Shown one piece after another: positions 1 through 7,255 of a stretch of 8,517 nucleotides of DNA. The notes under the pieces were generated by a model. That model was given only the letters and a program-made list of their open reading frames with translations. It was not told the origin of the DNA and searched no databases. Numbering within the stretch: the first letter of the stretch is position 1; every line of letters begins with the position of its first letter. Made by a program: the position numbers and the translations under genes. The stretch spans positions 1 through 8,517 of the forward strand of contig JAJZLX010000478.1 in NCBI GenBank assembly GCA_021850555.1, given 5' to 3'. Source of the stretch: Pseudomonadota bacterium. Its GTDB lineage: Bacteria; Pseudomonadota; Gammaproteobacteria; Steroidobacterales; Steroidobacteraceae.

Positions 1-21
1 ATACCGCGCGGGCGTTGGCAA

Positions 22-37
22 GGGGGCTGCGGCCCCC
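22..37. repeat. GC-rich perfect hairpin
   Basis: GGGGGC (22-27), a TGCG loop (28-31) and GCCCCC (32-37) form a perfect 6-bp stem. Only GTT follows on the plus strand and there is no T-run, so a rho-independent terminator is not well supported. The gene it would belong to lies left of the window. It may be a REP-like or simple intergenic hairpin. Confidence 0.35.
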
Positions 38-124
38 GTTGCATCCCCGGCGAGGGCTGCCCCCATCCGGCTTCTGTTCAGGCGGCCTGTGCGCTGAGCG
101 GGCGCGGGGTGTGTGCGGGGGTTT

Positions 125-153
125 CTGTTACCTTATAAGTAATAAGGTAACAG
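125..153. repeat. 12-bp perfect inverted repeat (operator- or RNA-hairpin-like)
   Basis: CTGTTACCTTAT (125-136) is followed by a 5-base spacer AAGTA and then its exact reverse complement ATAAGGTAACAG (142-153). The AT-rich arms stand out in GC-rich surroundings. The palindrome contains the TAA stop (128-130) of the minus-strand ORF at 128-364, so in that transcript it would fold as a stable stem over the end of the coding sequence. On the plus strand a short T-run (157-161) follows the second arm after GGGTA. It could be a repressor operator, a terminator or an RNase target; the sequence alone does not decide. Confidence 0.7.
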
Positions 154-364
154 GGGTATTTTTCAGGCGCAAAATATGGCTCGACCACCCAAAGAAATCG
201 CCCGAACCATGGGCTGATCCAGGCGATCCCTTCGGCGGTTTGTGCTTGGCGGCGCGACTCCAACGGTCAGCCCGCTGCTCGGCTTGGTGGCGCGTCTTGC
301 CACGCCGAGCGCGATAAAGCGGGTTCAACCGGAGTTCCCGCGCCAGCGGATTGCGCTTGGGCAT
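128..364 (-). CDS. small basic hypothetical protein, weakly ArfA-like
   Basis: This is a 78-residue minus-strand ORF starting MPKRNPLARELRLNPLYRAR. The start at 364 was chosen over the in-frame ATG at 388 because AAGGAG (377-372) sits 7 bases upstream, a near-ideal Shine-Dalgarno. The first 45 residues are rich in Arg and Lys and have no membrane segment or signal peptide. The start vaguely recalls ribosome-rescue factor ArfA (NP-x-A-x-x-L...Y/F-R-x-R), but the conserved KKGKGSY-type motif of that family is absent, so this is a weak family guess. The stop codon lies inside the 125-153 palindrome. ArfA messages are known to carry a 3' hairpin that makes them non-stop, so the coincidence is interesting but unproven. 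The C-terminal half looks unconserved, and the ORF could be fortuitous. Confidence 0.35.
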   Translation of the reverse strand: MPKRNPLARELRLNPLYRARRGKTRHQAEQRADRWSRAAKHKPPKGSPGSAHGSGDFFGWSSHILRLKNTPVTLLLIR

Positions 365-520
365 GGGAAGGCTCCTTTCGCTCCCCATATGGCACCCCGG
401 GCAGACGAAGGCCAGCGGGTGCTTTCTGTCGCTCGATGGTTACGCCGCCACCTGCGCCAACGCGGGCGCCCTTGTTTCATCGTCCGCGACGATGTCGGCG
501 TCAGGGACGGGAAGTGTCCG

Positions 521-725
521 GGCAAGGCTGTGAAAACGCCCCCATCGTGACCCCCACCCAGAACAGGCGCATGCTATTGAATATAGGCGTGAATTCGGCT
601 CTTCAGAGGGGTCACGCTTCGCGTGAAACGTGACCCCTCTGCATCCCACGGTTACCGAATAATATCAATGCGATGAACCACTCCGGGGTGGGGTCACGGG
701 TGGACGCGTTTTCACACCTTGGCGA
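521..725. mobile_element. nested inverted repeat, probable transposon-end or MITE-like remnant
   Basis: TGTGAAAACGC (529-539) and its exact reverse complement GCGTTTTCACA (706-716) are 11-bp termini with TG...CA ends spanning 188 bp. The symmetry extends outward, with one bulged base, through CAAGG (523-527) and CCTTG (717-721). Inside, CGTGACCCC occurs as four copies in alternating orientation: 546-554 (+), 608-616 (-), 629-637 (+) and 690-698 (-). The centre is a perfect 12-bp hairpin. The whole block is thus an imperfect palindrome with arms near 95 bp. TG/CA ends with several internal subterminal repeats are known for IS21-family ends, so a derivative of such an element is the best guess. 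No transposase is encoded. Because the symmetry continues past the TG/CA, exact ends and a target duplication cannot be fixed. Confidence 0.55.
605..640. repeat. 12-bp perfect hairpin at the centre of the nested repeat
   Basis: AGAGGGGTCACG (605-616) pairs with CGTGACCCCTCT (629-640) around the 12-base loop CTTCGCGTGAAA. A competing smaller hairpin, CACGC/GCGTG (613-617 and 621-625), overlaps it. No T-run follows on either side, so it does not look like an intrinsic terminator. Confidence 0.75.
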
Positions 726-865
726 TACCCGTGCATTGCCGACCTGTTTCGCGTTGCTGCATTTTTCCCTGCCGTTTCGCTTCTATTGCGGCAGCCAACT
801 TTTCTGATCGGCGAAGTCATGCGATGCTTTCGCCGCCGGGTCAAATGGACCTGTGCCGCGAGCTT

Positions 866-872
866 GGGAGGT
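866..872 (+). promoter_or_regulatory. ribosome binding site of the helicase-nuclease gene
   Basis: GGGAGGT (866-872) precedes the ATG at 876. The core GGAGG (867-871) is 4 bases from the start, close but usable. It decides the start: the reading frame is open 30 codons further up to a TTG at 786, but that start has no comparable site and the extra residues do not look like the family. Confidence 0.7.
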
Positions 873-875
873 GGC

Positions 876-3800
876 ATGTCCGAGAACGCAATAATTAGGC
901 CGGATGCCGCGGCCGATACCCTGCCGAAGGTGCCACCGTTCGAGATCGCGATCGAGATCGTCCCGCGCATCTCCTTCGCCACCCACCAGTGCGATTTCCC
1001 GATCCTTTTGGCACTTGTCATTCGGAACAATACGAAAGCAATCGCGGAAGGGTTGACACTCCGGCTCGACGTGCAGCCTTCGATATTTTTGCCGCGCACT
1101 TGGGCGATCGATCGCATCGAGGGTGGCGCCGAGACACGCGTGCGCGATCGTCGCGTTGGTCTGGCCGGCGGCTTGCTGGATGGGCTGACCGAGCGGATGC
1201 GCGCCGATGTCTCGGTGGAGCTTCTGAAGGGAGACGAAGTCCTGGCGCGCGAGGAGCGCACCATCCAGGCGCTCGCGCGGAACGAGTGGGGCGGCGCGAC
1301 TGCCATGCCCGAGTTGCTGGCGGCCTTCGTTATGCCGAACGACCCGGCCATCGCCCGGTTGCTGAAGGACGCATCCCGTGCTTTGGAGGCACGAGGTGGG
1401 TCCGGCGCGCTGGACGGCTACCAGAAGAAATCCAAGGACCGCGCATGGGAGTTGGCCGCTGCGGCCTGGGCGGCGGTTGGGGCACGGCGGGTGAGCTATG
1501 CCCTGCCGCCTGCGAGCTTTGAGACCACCGGCCAGAAGGTGCGGACGCCTTCCGACATCGAGACGCAAGGGCTAGCGACCTGCCTCGATACCACACTGCT
1601 CTTCGCCGCCGCGGCTGAGGCGATGGGGCTGAACCCCGTCGTGGTCTTTACCCGCGGCCATGCCTTCGCCGGCGCCTGGCTTCAGCCCCAGACCTTTCCG
1701 ACGCCCACGGTCGACGATGCGACGGAGCTGCGTAAGGCGGTCGACCAGAAGGAGTTGTTGCTGTTTGAGACCACGCTCGCCACGGGTGCGACGCCTTCAA
1801 CCTTCGCGAAGGCGGAGGCTGAGGCGCGTCGTCAGATCGCCGAAGAGCGTGAGGACGAGTTCGTCTATGCCCTCGACATCAAGCAAGCGCGGGGCCGCGG
1901 CATCCACCCGATCGCCCAGCCGGGAGCAGCTCCGGCCGACGTCGGACCGGAAGATGTTGGCCCGCTGACCGTCGAGACCCCGCCGGGGCTGGGCGGTTTC
2001 GACTACGGCCGCGACGCCGCGCCTCCGCCGGAGACTGCGGCAGAGCGGATCGAATTTTGGAAGCGCAAGCTGCTGGACCTGTCCATGCGCAATCGCCTGC
2101 TCAACTTGCGCGATTCGGGTTCTGCCATTCCGATCTTCTGCCCCGATCCGGCGAGATTGAAGGATCAGATCACGGCGGGGCGACGGATCACGATCATCTC
2201 GCCGCCGGACCGTCTGGCAGCGGGAGCCGAACCCGACACACAGCTTCGGCTGCTTCGGACCGGCGACGACCTCGCCGAGCAAACGGCCCGAGACGCGCTC
2301 GACCGCGATCAGATCATTGCCAACGTTGATGCGAAGTCGCTGGAACGCAGCGTGATCGAGCTGTTCCGCAAGGCGAAGGCCGACGTCGAGGAGGGCGGAT
2401 CGAACACGCTATTCCTCGCGCTCGGTTCGCTCAAGTGGCGGCCGAGCGGCGAGACCATGCGGAGCTACCGCGCCCCGTTGATCCTGCTGCCAGTGCGCCT
2501 TGAGCGGCGAAGCGCCGCCGCCAAGCCGTATCTGACCAGTCATGACGACGACCCGGTGTTCAACCTGACACTGCTGGAAATGCTGCGGCAGGACTTCAAG
2601 ATCCACCTGCCCGAGTTGGCCGGCGAACTGCCAACGGACGAAACTGGCATCGATGTCAAGCAGGTGTGGCGCCTCGTGCGCGAGCGAGTCCGCGACACGC
2701 CGGGATTCGAGGTGGTTGAAGAGCTGACATTGAGCACCTTCTCCTTCGCCAAATATCTCATGTGGAAGGACCTCGCGGACCGTGCCAATGCGTTGAAGGG
2801 CTCGCCCTTCGTCCGCCACCTGATCGAGTGTCCACGCGAGCCCTACACCGGCGGCGCCGAATTCCTTCCCCTGCGGGAGATCGACGACCGGATCGATCCG
2901 GCCGAGCTGTTCGCGCCGCTCAATGCCGATAGCTCGCAGATCGTGGCGATTCATGCGTCCGGGGCCGACGGTGACTTCGTACTGGAAGGCCCACCCGGCA
3001 CCGGCAAGTCGGAAACCATCGGCAACATTATCGCGCATAACCTGGCCATCGGCCGGAAAGTGCTGTTCGTGTCCGAGAAGATGGCGGCGCTTGAGGTCGT
3101 GCATCGCCGCTTGCGCAAGCTCGGATTGGGACGTTTCTGCCTGGAACTCCACTCCAGCCAGGCCAACAAGCGGGCCGTACTGGACCAGCTAGGCGCCGCC
3201 TGGGATAGAGCCGGCGACCGGACTGCCTCCGAATGGGCACAGAAGGCCACGGCGCTGCGCAGCGTGCGCGACCGGCTGAACGGACTGGTCCGCGCCCTGC
3301 ACACGCCCGGGCCGGCCGGTATCAGCCCGCGCGAGGCAATTGGGCGGGTAGCCCGCTGGGGCGGCCTGCATCCGGTCATGCTCGACTGGGGCAATGCGCT
3401 GGAACGCCCCGATCGCGCGCCGACACCAGAGGCAATGGCGGCGGTCACCGATTGCGCGCAGCGGCTCGGCCTGACCTTCGGCCAGGTGACGCCGCAGGAC
3501 CAAGCCGATTTCGCGAAGGTGGGCCAGGACGATTGGTCCTTTGCCTGGGCTGCCCGCGTTGCCGATGCGGCCCGCGCGTTCACGGCCTCGCTCGGCGCCC
3601 TGCGCCAGGCCCGCGCCGAGTTCGCGCGACGTGCCGCGCTCGACGACGACGACGCGCTGCTGGCCACCGAGGCGATGGCGGCCCTGGCCCGCTTGCTTCC
3701 GCGCTGCGCCACCAGCGACATTGGATTCGCCCTGGGCGCCGATGGGAAGGCCGGGCTCGAAGCAATGGTATTCTCGGCCCGGACCTTGGCCGACTATGCG

Positions 3801-6755
3801 GTTGCGGCGAAATCGTTGCCCGCCCCTGTCACCGAGGCAGCCCTCACCTCTGCCCCTATCGCCGCCTGGATGCAGGCTCGGACGGAGGCGGCGGGCCGAA
3901 TGTGGTTGTTCCGTCGCGGAGCGCAGAACCGCCTGCGCCGGCAGATTGAGGCGCATTTGACATGGCCGACCAGCAAGACGACCGAAGTCGCGCTGGAGGC
4001 ACTGGCAAAGGCTCAGGCGCATGCTGGAGCGGTGCAGCGGGCCCTGGCAGACCTGCCGCCGGGATTGCCGGTCCACGGCCTCGAGACAGACCCGACGCGC
4101 CTTGCCGCACTGGCGGAGACCGGGGCCCAAGCCCGAGCCGCGCTGCTCGCCATGGCAGGCACCGGTGGCGATCTCGCGACGCTGCGCGACCGATTGCGCG
4201 GGCTACTGTCCGATGGTCGGGACCTGCTGGAGCTGGGCATGCCGATCGCCGCAGCCGCCGCGTCCTTCGCAACTGCGTTCAGCGACTTTCAGGCCAGCCT
4301 GGCGGCCTTCAGGGCTGAGGCTGCACTGGCAGACTCCGTCAGCCTCGCCGAGGCGGAAGCGGCGGCGGCCGCCATTGTGGCCCGCTCGGCACGGCTGAAC
4401 GTGTGGTGCGCCTGGGTGGCCATCCGGCGCGAGGCAGAGACGGCTGGGCTGGGCCGGATCGTGGCGGCGTTGGAGCAGGGCATCGTTACGACAAATGATG
4501 CGCCGGAGGCATTCCGCACCGCCTATTGCCGCTGGGCGGCGCCGCTGATGATCGACCAGCGACCCGAGCTGCGCAGCTTCTCCTCCGTGAATCACGAGGC
4601 GCTAATCCAGACCTTCCGCCAGCTCGACAAAGAACTCGCAGAGATCACCGCCGACTATATTCGTGCCGTCCTGTCGCAGGCAATCCCGCCAAAGGAAGCA
4701 CCGAACGCGCCGCGGGGCCTGGGGGTGCTGGCCCGCGAGCTGCAAAAAAAGGCGCGGCATCTTCCGGTGCGACAGCTCGTCTCGCAGATGGGTGACAGCA
4801 TGCTGACACTCACGCCATGTCTGATGATGAGCCCGCTTTCGGTGGCGCAGTTCCTCCCCGCAGACCAGTCGATGTTCGACCTGGTGGTGTTCGACGAAGC
4901 GTCGCAGATCACCGTGCCGGACGCCATCGGCGCGATTGCGCGCGGCCGAAAGGTGATCGTCGTCGGCGATCCCAAGCAGATGCCGCCCACCAGCTTCTTC
5001 AACAGGGCGGCCCCCGACGATGGCGACACGCAGGATCTCGACATGCAGGATCTCGAGAGCATCCTCGACGAGGCGCTCGCCGTTCGTGCCCCGCACCACC
5101 GGCTGACTGGCCACTATCGCAGCCGGCACGAGAGCCTGATCGCCTTCTCCAACCTCGCCTACTATGACGCCTCTCTGGTCACCTACCCATCCGCCGACAC
5201 ACGCGACAACGTCGTGACACTGCGGCGGGTCGATGGCGTCTACGCGAAGGGCAAGTCACGCACCAACCCGCCCGAGGCGCAGGCGCTGGTGGCCGAGATA
5301 GTGCGCCGCCTGCGAGATCCGCGCGAGAGGGACAAGTCGATCGGCGTAGTCACGCTGAATGCCGAGCAGCAGCGACTGATCGAGGATTTGTTGGACGCCG
5401 AGCGCCGCGCCTACGTCGAGCTGGAGCAGTTCTTCGGCGACGCCGTCGCGGAGCCGGTGTTCGTGAAGAACCTGGAGACGGTGCAGGGCGACCAGCGCGA
5501 CGTGATCCTGATCAGTATTGGCTACGGACCAACGGAACCCGGCGCGAAGACGATGTCGATGAATTTCGGCCCGCTGAACCGGCAGGGCGGCGAGCGCCGA
5601 CTGAACGTGGCCATCACCCGCGCCACCAGCGAGGTGATGATCTTTGCGAGTTTCGGCCCCGAAATGATCGACCTAACCCGCACCAGTGCCCGTGCGGTGC
5701 AGGAACTAAAGCACTACCTGGATTTCGCTGAGCGCGGCCCGGCAGCTCTTGGTAGCGGCATTCGGCCGACGGACGGGAGGGACGGCTACGACAGCGACTT
5801 CGAGATGGCGGTAGCCGAAGGACTGCAGAAACGCGGCTGGGAACTGCGCACGCAGGTGGGCGTATCAAAGTTCCGGGTGGACCTCGGGGTGGTTCATCCC
5901 GACGCGCCAGGCCGATTCATGGCGGGCATAGAGTGCGATGGGGCGACCTATCACGCTTCGCCCTCCGCACGCGATCGGGACCGAGTGCGTCACATTATCC
6001 TAGAGCAGCTGGGCTGGCGGCTGCTGCGCCTGTGGTCGACCGACTGGTTTCTCGATCCGACGGCATGCATGGACAGGCTGGATGGCCAACTTCGGATTCT
6101 GTTGGAGCAGGATAGGGCCGCGCCGCCACCGGAGCTCGAGCGCGTGCCGGAGCCGGACACCGCCGGCGCCACCAAGTCCGATAGGAGGGGGCCACCGGAA
6201 CCGGATGAGCCGGCGACGGACACCCAGCCGGCCGACCCTATTCTGATCCAAACGGGTCGGGCCAATCCTTCGCCCGCCCCGCCCGTGGCCGTTGATCAGG
6301 CCCGTTTCTACGATGCCGACTACGCGCTCACCCTCGCCACCCTTATTGGTGCGATCGTCACCGCCGAGACTACGGTGACCCTGCGGCGCCTAGCCCGTCT
6401 CGTTGCCCGCCGCCATGGATTCCAGCGCACGGGGCGAGAGATCGTGCGTTTGGTGCGTGAGACTGCGGCCCCGCTCGCGCGTGTCGTAGCGGCCAAGGAC
6501 GGCGAGGAGGTGGTCTGGGCATCCGGCGTCGAGCCCACGCCGACGATGCCTTTCCGCGGTCTCAGCATTGGTGCGGAACCACGCCCCTGGGCGGAAGTGC
6601 CCTACCCGGAAAAGCTCGGCTTCGCGCTGGGCTTCCTGGATCAGGCAGACCCGACGCGCGCGATGGCGGATGCGTTGAAGTTCGGCCGGCTGACGGCGCC
6701 AACCAGGGAGGAGTTCGAGGCGCTACTCATAGGAGCACGCAAGGTCTCATCATAG
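876..6755 (+). CDS. Hhe-like DUF4011 - SF1 helicase - Vsr-type nuclease with DUF3320 C-terminus
   Basis: A 1959-residue cytoplasmic protein, probably an anti-phage helicase-nuclease acting on DNA. Domains seen, numbered from the ATG at 876: a beta-rich region (about 1-135) ending in NEWGG (136-140) and AFVMPN (150-155); a transglutaminase/papain-like domain with Cys236 (TCLD), His262 (GHAF) and Glu298 (FETT) as a possible triad; DUF4011 from about 392 (FWKRKLLDL...RNRLLN; KYLMWKDL near 626); SF1 helicase with Walker A GPPGTGKS 705-712, Walker B DEAS 1340-1343, motif III GDPKQMPP 1364-1371, HYRSR 1413-1417, VQGDQRD 1536-1542 and motif VI LNVAITRA 1576-1583; a PD-(D/E)XK Vsr/MTES_1575-like nuclease with Glu1643, Asp1669, Glu1686-x-Asp1688 and GW...STDWF; a Pro-rich linker (about 1748-1805); and a DUF3320-like end from about 1816. 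The roughly 630-residue stretch between Walker A and B is helical and Ala/Arg-rich. The order matches the DUF4011-helicase-Vsr defence protein named Hhe. No motif is broken. It appears to be a single-gene unit; no partner is adjacent. Domain calls are strong; the defence role is inferred from the family. Confidence 0.93.
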   Translation: MSENAIIRPDAAADTLPKVPPFEIAIEIVPRISFATHQCDFPILLALVIRNNTKAIAEGLTLRLDVQPSIFLPRTWAIDRIEGGAETRVRDRRVGLAGGLLDGLTERMRADVSVELLKGDEVLAREERTIQALARNEWGGATAMPELLAAFVMPNDPAIARLLKDASRALEARGGSGALDGYQKKSKDRAWELAAAAWAAVGARRVSYALPPASFETTGQKVRTPSDIETQGLATCLDTTLLFAAAAEAMGLNPVVVFTRGHAFAGAWLQPQTFPTPTVDDATELRKAVDQKELLLFETTLATGATPSTFAKAEAEARRQIAEEREDEFVYALDIKQARGRGIHPIAQPGAAPADVGPEDVGPLTVETPPGLGGFDYGRDAAPPPETAAERIEFWKRKLLDLSMRNRLLNLRDSGSAIPIFCPDPARLKDQITAGRRITIISPPDRLAAGAEPDTQLRLLRTGDDLAEQTARDALDRDQIIANVDAKSLERSVIELFRKAKADVEEGGSNTLFLALGSLKWRPSGETMRSYRAPLILLPVRLERRSAAAKPYLTSHDDDPVFNLTLLEMLRQDFKIHLPELAGELPTDETGIDVKQVWRLVRERVRDTPGFEVVEELTLSTFSFAKYLMWKDLADRANALKGSPFVRHLIECPREPYTGGAEFLPLREIDDRIDPAELFAPLNADSSQIVAIHASGADGDFVLEGPPGTGKSETIGNIIAHNLAIGRKVLFVSEKMAALEVVHRRLRKLGLGRFCLELHSSQANKRAVLDQLGAAWDRAGDRTASEWAQKATALRSVRDRLNGLVRALHTPGPAGISPREAIGRVARWGGLHPVMLDWGNALERPDRAPTPEAMAAVTDCAQRLGLTFGQVTPQDQADFAKVGQDDWSFAWAARVADAARAFTASLGALRQARAEFARRAALDDDDALLATEAMAALARLLPRCATSDIGFALGADGKAGLEAMVFSARTLADYAVAAKSLPAPVTEAALTSAPIAAWMQARTEAAGRMWLFRRGAQNRLRRQIEAHLTWPTSKTTEVALEALAKAQAHAGAVQRALADLPPGLPVHGLETDPTRLAALAETGAQARAALLAMAGTGGDLATLRDRLRGLLSDGRDLLELGMPIAAAAASFATAFSDFQASLAAFRAEAALADSVSLAEAEAAAAAIVARSARLNVWCAWVAIRREAETAGLGRIVAALEQGIVTTNDAPEAFRTAYCRWAAPLMIDQRPELRSFSSVNHEALIQTFRQLDKELAEITADYIRAVLSQAIPPKEAPNAPRGLGVLARELQKKARHLPVRQLVSQMGDSMLTLTPCLMMSPLSVAQFLPADQSMFDLVVFDEASQITVPDAIGAIARGRKVIVVGDPKQMPPTSFFNRAAPDDGDTQDLDMQDLESILDEALAVRAPHHRLTGHYRSRHESLIAFSNLAYYDASLVTYPSADTRDNVVTLRRVDGVYAKGKSRTNPPEAQALVAEIVRRLRDPRERDKSIGVVTLNAEQQRLIEDLLDAERRAYVELEQFFGDAVAEPVFVKNLETVQGDQRDVILISIGYGPTEPGAKTMSMNFGPLNRQGGERRLNVAITRATSEVMIFASFGPEMIDLTRTSARAVQELKHYLDFAERGPAALGSGIRPTDGRDGYDSDFEMAVAEGLQKRGWELRTQVGVSKFRVDLGVVHPDAPGRFMAGIECDGATYHASPSARDRDRVRHIILEQLGWRLLRLWSTDWFLDPTACMDRLDGQLRILLEQDRAAPPPELERVPEPDTAGATKSDRRGPPEPDEPATDTQPADPILIQTGRANPSPAPPVAVDQARFYDADYALTLATLIGAIVTAETTVTLRRLARLVARRHGFQRTGREIVRLVRETAAPLARVVAAKDGEEVVWASGVEPTPTMPFRGLSIGAEPRPWAEVPYPEKLGFALGFLDQADPTRAMADALKFGRLTAPTREEFEALLIGARKVSS

Positions 6756-6758
6756 CCC

Positions 6759-6787
6759 AAATTCCGCGATAAAGGGATCTGCGGTTT
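6759..6787 (+). terminator. weak stem-loop just after the helicase-nuclease gene
   Basis: AAA-tt-CCGCGAT (6759-6770), loop AAAGGG, then ATC-t-GCGG-TTT (6777-6787) can fold as a bulged stem starting 4 bases after the TAG stop. Only three T residues follow the GC part, so if it terminates transcription it does so weakly. Its placement is the main support. Confidence 0.3.
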
Positions 6788-6909
6788 GAAAAAGTCATTG
6801 TTTTTCTGGAGAATGGCGCGATTGACGTTTGAGGGTTGTTCATCTGGTGGGCGCATCCAGCCGGAAATCACGGCCCTAGGCTGTGTGGACGGAATCCCTG
6901 ATAGCAAAT

Positions 6910-6946
6910 TGGACCATGGCAAGGATTCCCGCGTGATTTTCACACA
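6910..6946 (-). repeat. left copy of 37-bp inverted repeat (mate at 7257-7293)
   Basis: Read on the minus strand this copy starts TGTGTGAAAATC and ends CCATGGTCCA. It matches 7257-7293 (plus strand) at 29 of 37 positions by eye. That includes a perfect 15-bp block, CCATGGCAAGGATTC at 6914-6928 against GAATCCTTGCCATGG at 7275-7289. TGTGTGAAAA-type starts occur at the ends of some IS families, so the pair may be transposon ends flanking about 310 bp of scar. Confidence 0.6.
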
Positions 6947-7016
6947 AAGGCGGCCGACGGGGTTGCTGGACTAGGTGGCCGCAACCGGTCGGGCAGCTCG
7001 AAAGGCAGCGGCAGCG

Positions 7017-7070
7017 GGGGTTCTCTTCACCTGTGGAGACCCGCGCGTAGATCGCCACCCGGACACCGTA
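7017..7070 (-). pseudogene. serine recombinase (resolvase/invertase) N-terminus remnant
   Basis: On the minus strand the frame reads YGVR followed by VAIYARVSTGEENP. That is the hallmark start of serine recombinases: strand beta-1, then YxRVS with the nucleophilic Ser at 7037-7035. After about 18 codons the similarity stops abruptly; the frame continues as a Cys/Pro-rich stretch with no resemblance to a catalytic domain, and no other part of such a gene is found. It is therefore a broken 5' end, probably of a resolvase or transposon recombinase. The chance of the motif arising randomly is small but not zero because the piece is short. Confidence 0.5.
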
Positions 7071-7106
7071 CTCCGCCCCAAGCTTCTCTCCTTCCCGTGC
7101 TCGTGG

Positions 7107-7203
7107 GCACTATACTACAGATTAGTGCACGCCGCGAGTAGCAGAAAAAGAGGCTTGAAAGTGCAGGGTTTTGGAGGGACGAAATCAGCAGGGTTTAGTG
7201 CAC
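7107..7203. repeat. cluster of short repeats, possible recombination site
   Basis: TTAGTGCAC occurs twice in direct orientation (7122-7130 and 7195-7203, 73 bp apart). GCAGGGTTT occurs twice (7163-7171 and 7188-7196). GCACTA (7107-7112) faces TAGTGC (7123-7128) across 10 bases. The cluster lies upstream of the serine-recombinase remnant, where res sites of resolvase genes are normally found, so a decayed res or attachment site is possible. The individual repeats are short and may be chance. Confidence 0.35.
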
Positions 7204-7255
7204 AGCCTCATCAGGCCAGAAAGACTGAGCCGGCCGGCTCAACCAGCCGATCCCG

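Larger units (their letters stand above)
365..875. other. intergenic region without a recognisable gene
   Basis: I see no convincing coding sequence here on either strand. The right half is occupied by the nested inverted-repeat structure at about 521-725. Short overlapping ORFs exist in several frames, but they have no good ribosome binding sites and no recognisable motifs. No clear -35/-10 pair could be assigned for the large downstream gene: TTGCTG at 754-759 and TTCTAT at 781-786 are 21 bases apart, which is too far. Confidence 0.5.
6756..7255. other. recombination scar without an intact gene
   Basis: There is no complete gene in these 500 bases. The stretch holds one copy of the 37-bp inverted repeat, a serine-recombinase start remnant on the minus strand, and several short direct and inverted repeats near 7107-7203. 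TGTGTG (6882-6887) with GGAATCC (6891-6897) faces GGATTCC (6923-6929) with CACACA (6941-6946), an additional but unevenly spaced symmetry. The mixture suggests repeated insertion and deletion of mobile elements. Confidence 0.55.

Noticed and set aside
176..217. Tiny plus-strand frame MARPPKEIARTMG after the palindrome, resembling the start of a small DNA-binding protein
   Set aside because: It stops after 13 residues, has no Shine-Dalgarno, and overlaps the better-supported minus-strand ORF.
605..640. Rho-independent terminator at the central hairpin of the nested repeat
   Set aside because: The stem is strong but no T-run follows on either strand, and no gene ends nearby.
440..649. Minus-strand ORF ending in DADIVADDETRAPALAQVAA, possibly a gene C-terminus cut by the nested repeat
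   Set aside because: It begins inside the repeat element, has no ribosome binding site, and only about 28 residues look protein-like; there is no family match I can recognise.
786..875. TTG start giving 30 extra N-terminal residues on the helicase-nuclease
   Set aside because: No ribosome binding site precedes the TTG, the extra residues are Arg/Cys-rich and unlike the family, and the ATG at 876 has GGGAGGT just upstream.
2586..2606. RQDFKIH (residues 571-577) as a HEPN RNase R-x4-6-H motif in DUF4011
   Set aside because: It fits the pattern by spacing only. It sits in an ordinary-looking stretch away from the conserved RNRLLN segment, and such a short pattern is common by chance.
2409..4130. 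Several long minus-strand open frames (for example 2409-3152, 2951-3721, 3189-4130)
   Set aside because: They lie opposite a continuous coding sequence with verified helicase motifs. Long antisense frames are expected in GC-rich genes, and they show no recognisable domain.
6641..6943. Minus-strand ORF of 100 residues after the helicase-nuclease gene
   Set aside because: It overlaps the end of that gene on the opposite strand, starts beside the inverted repeat, and lacks recognisable motifs.
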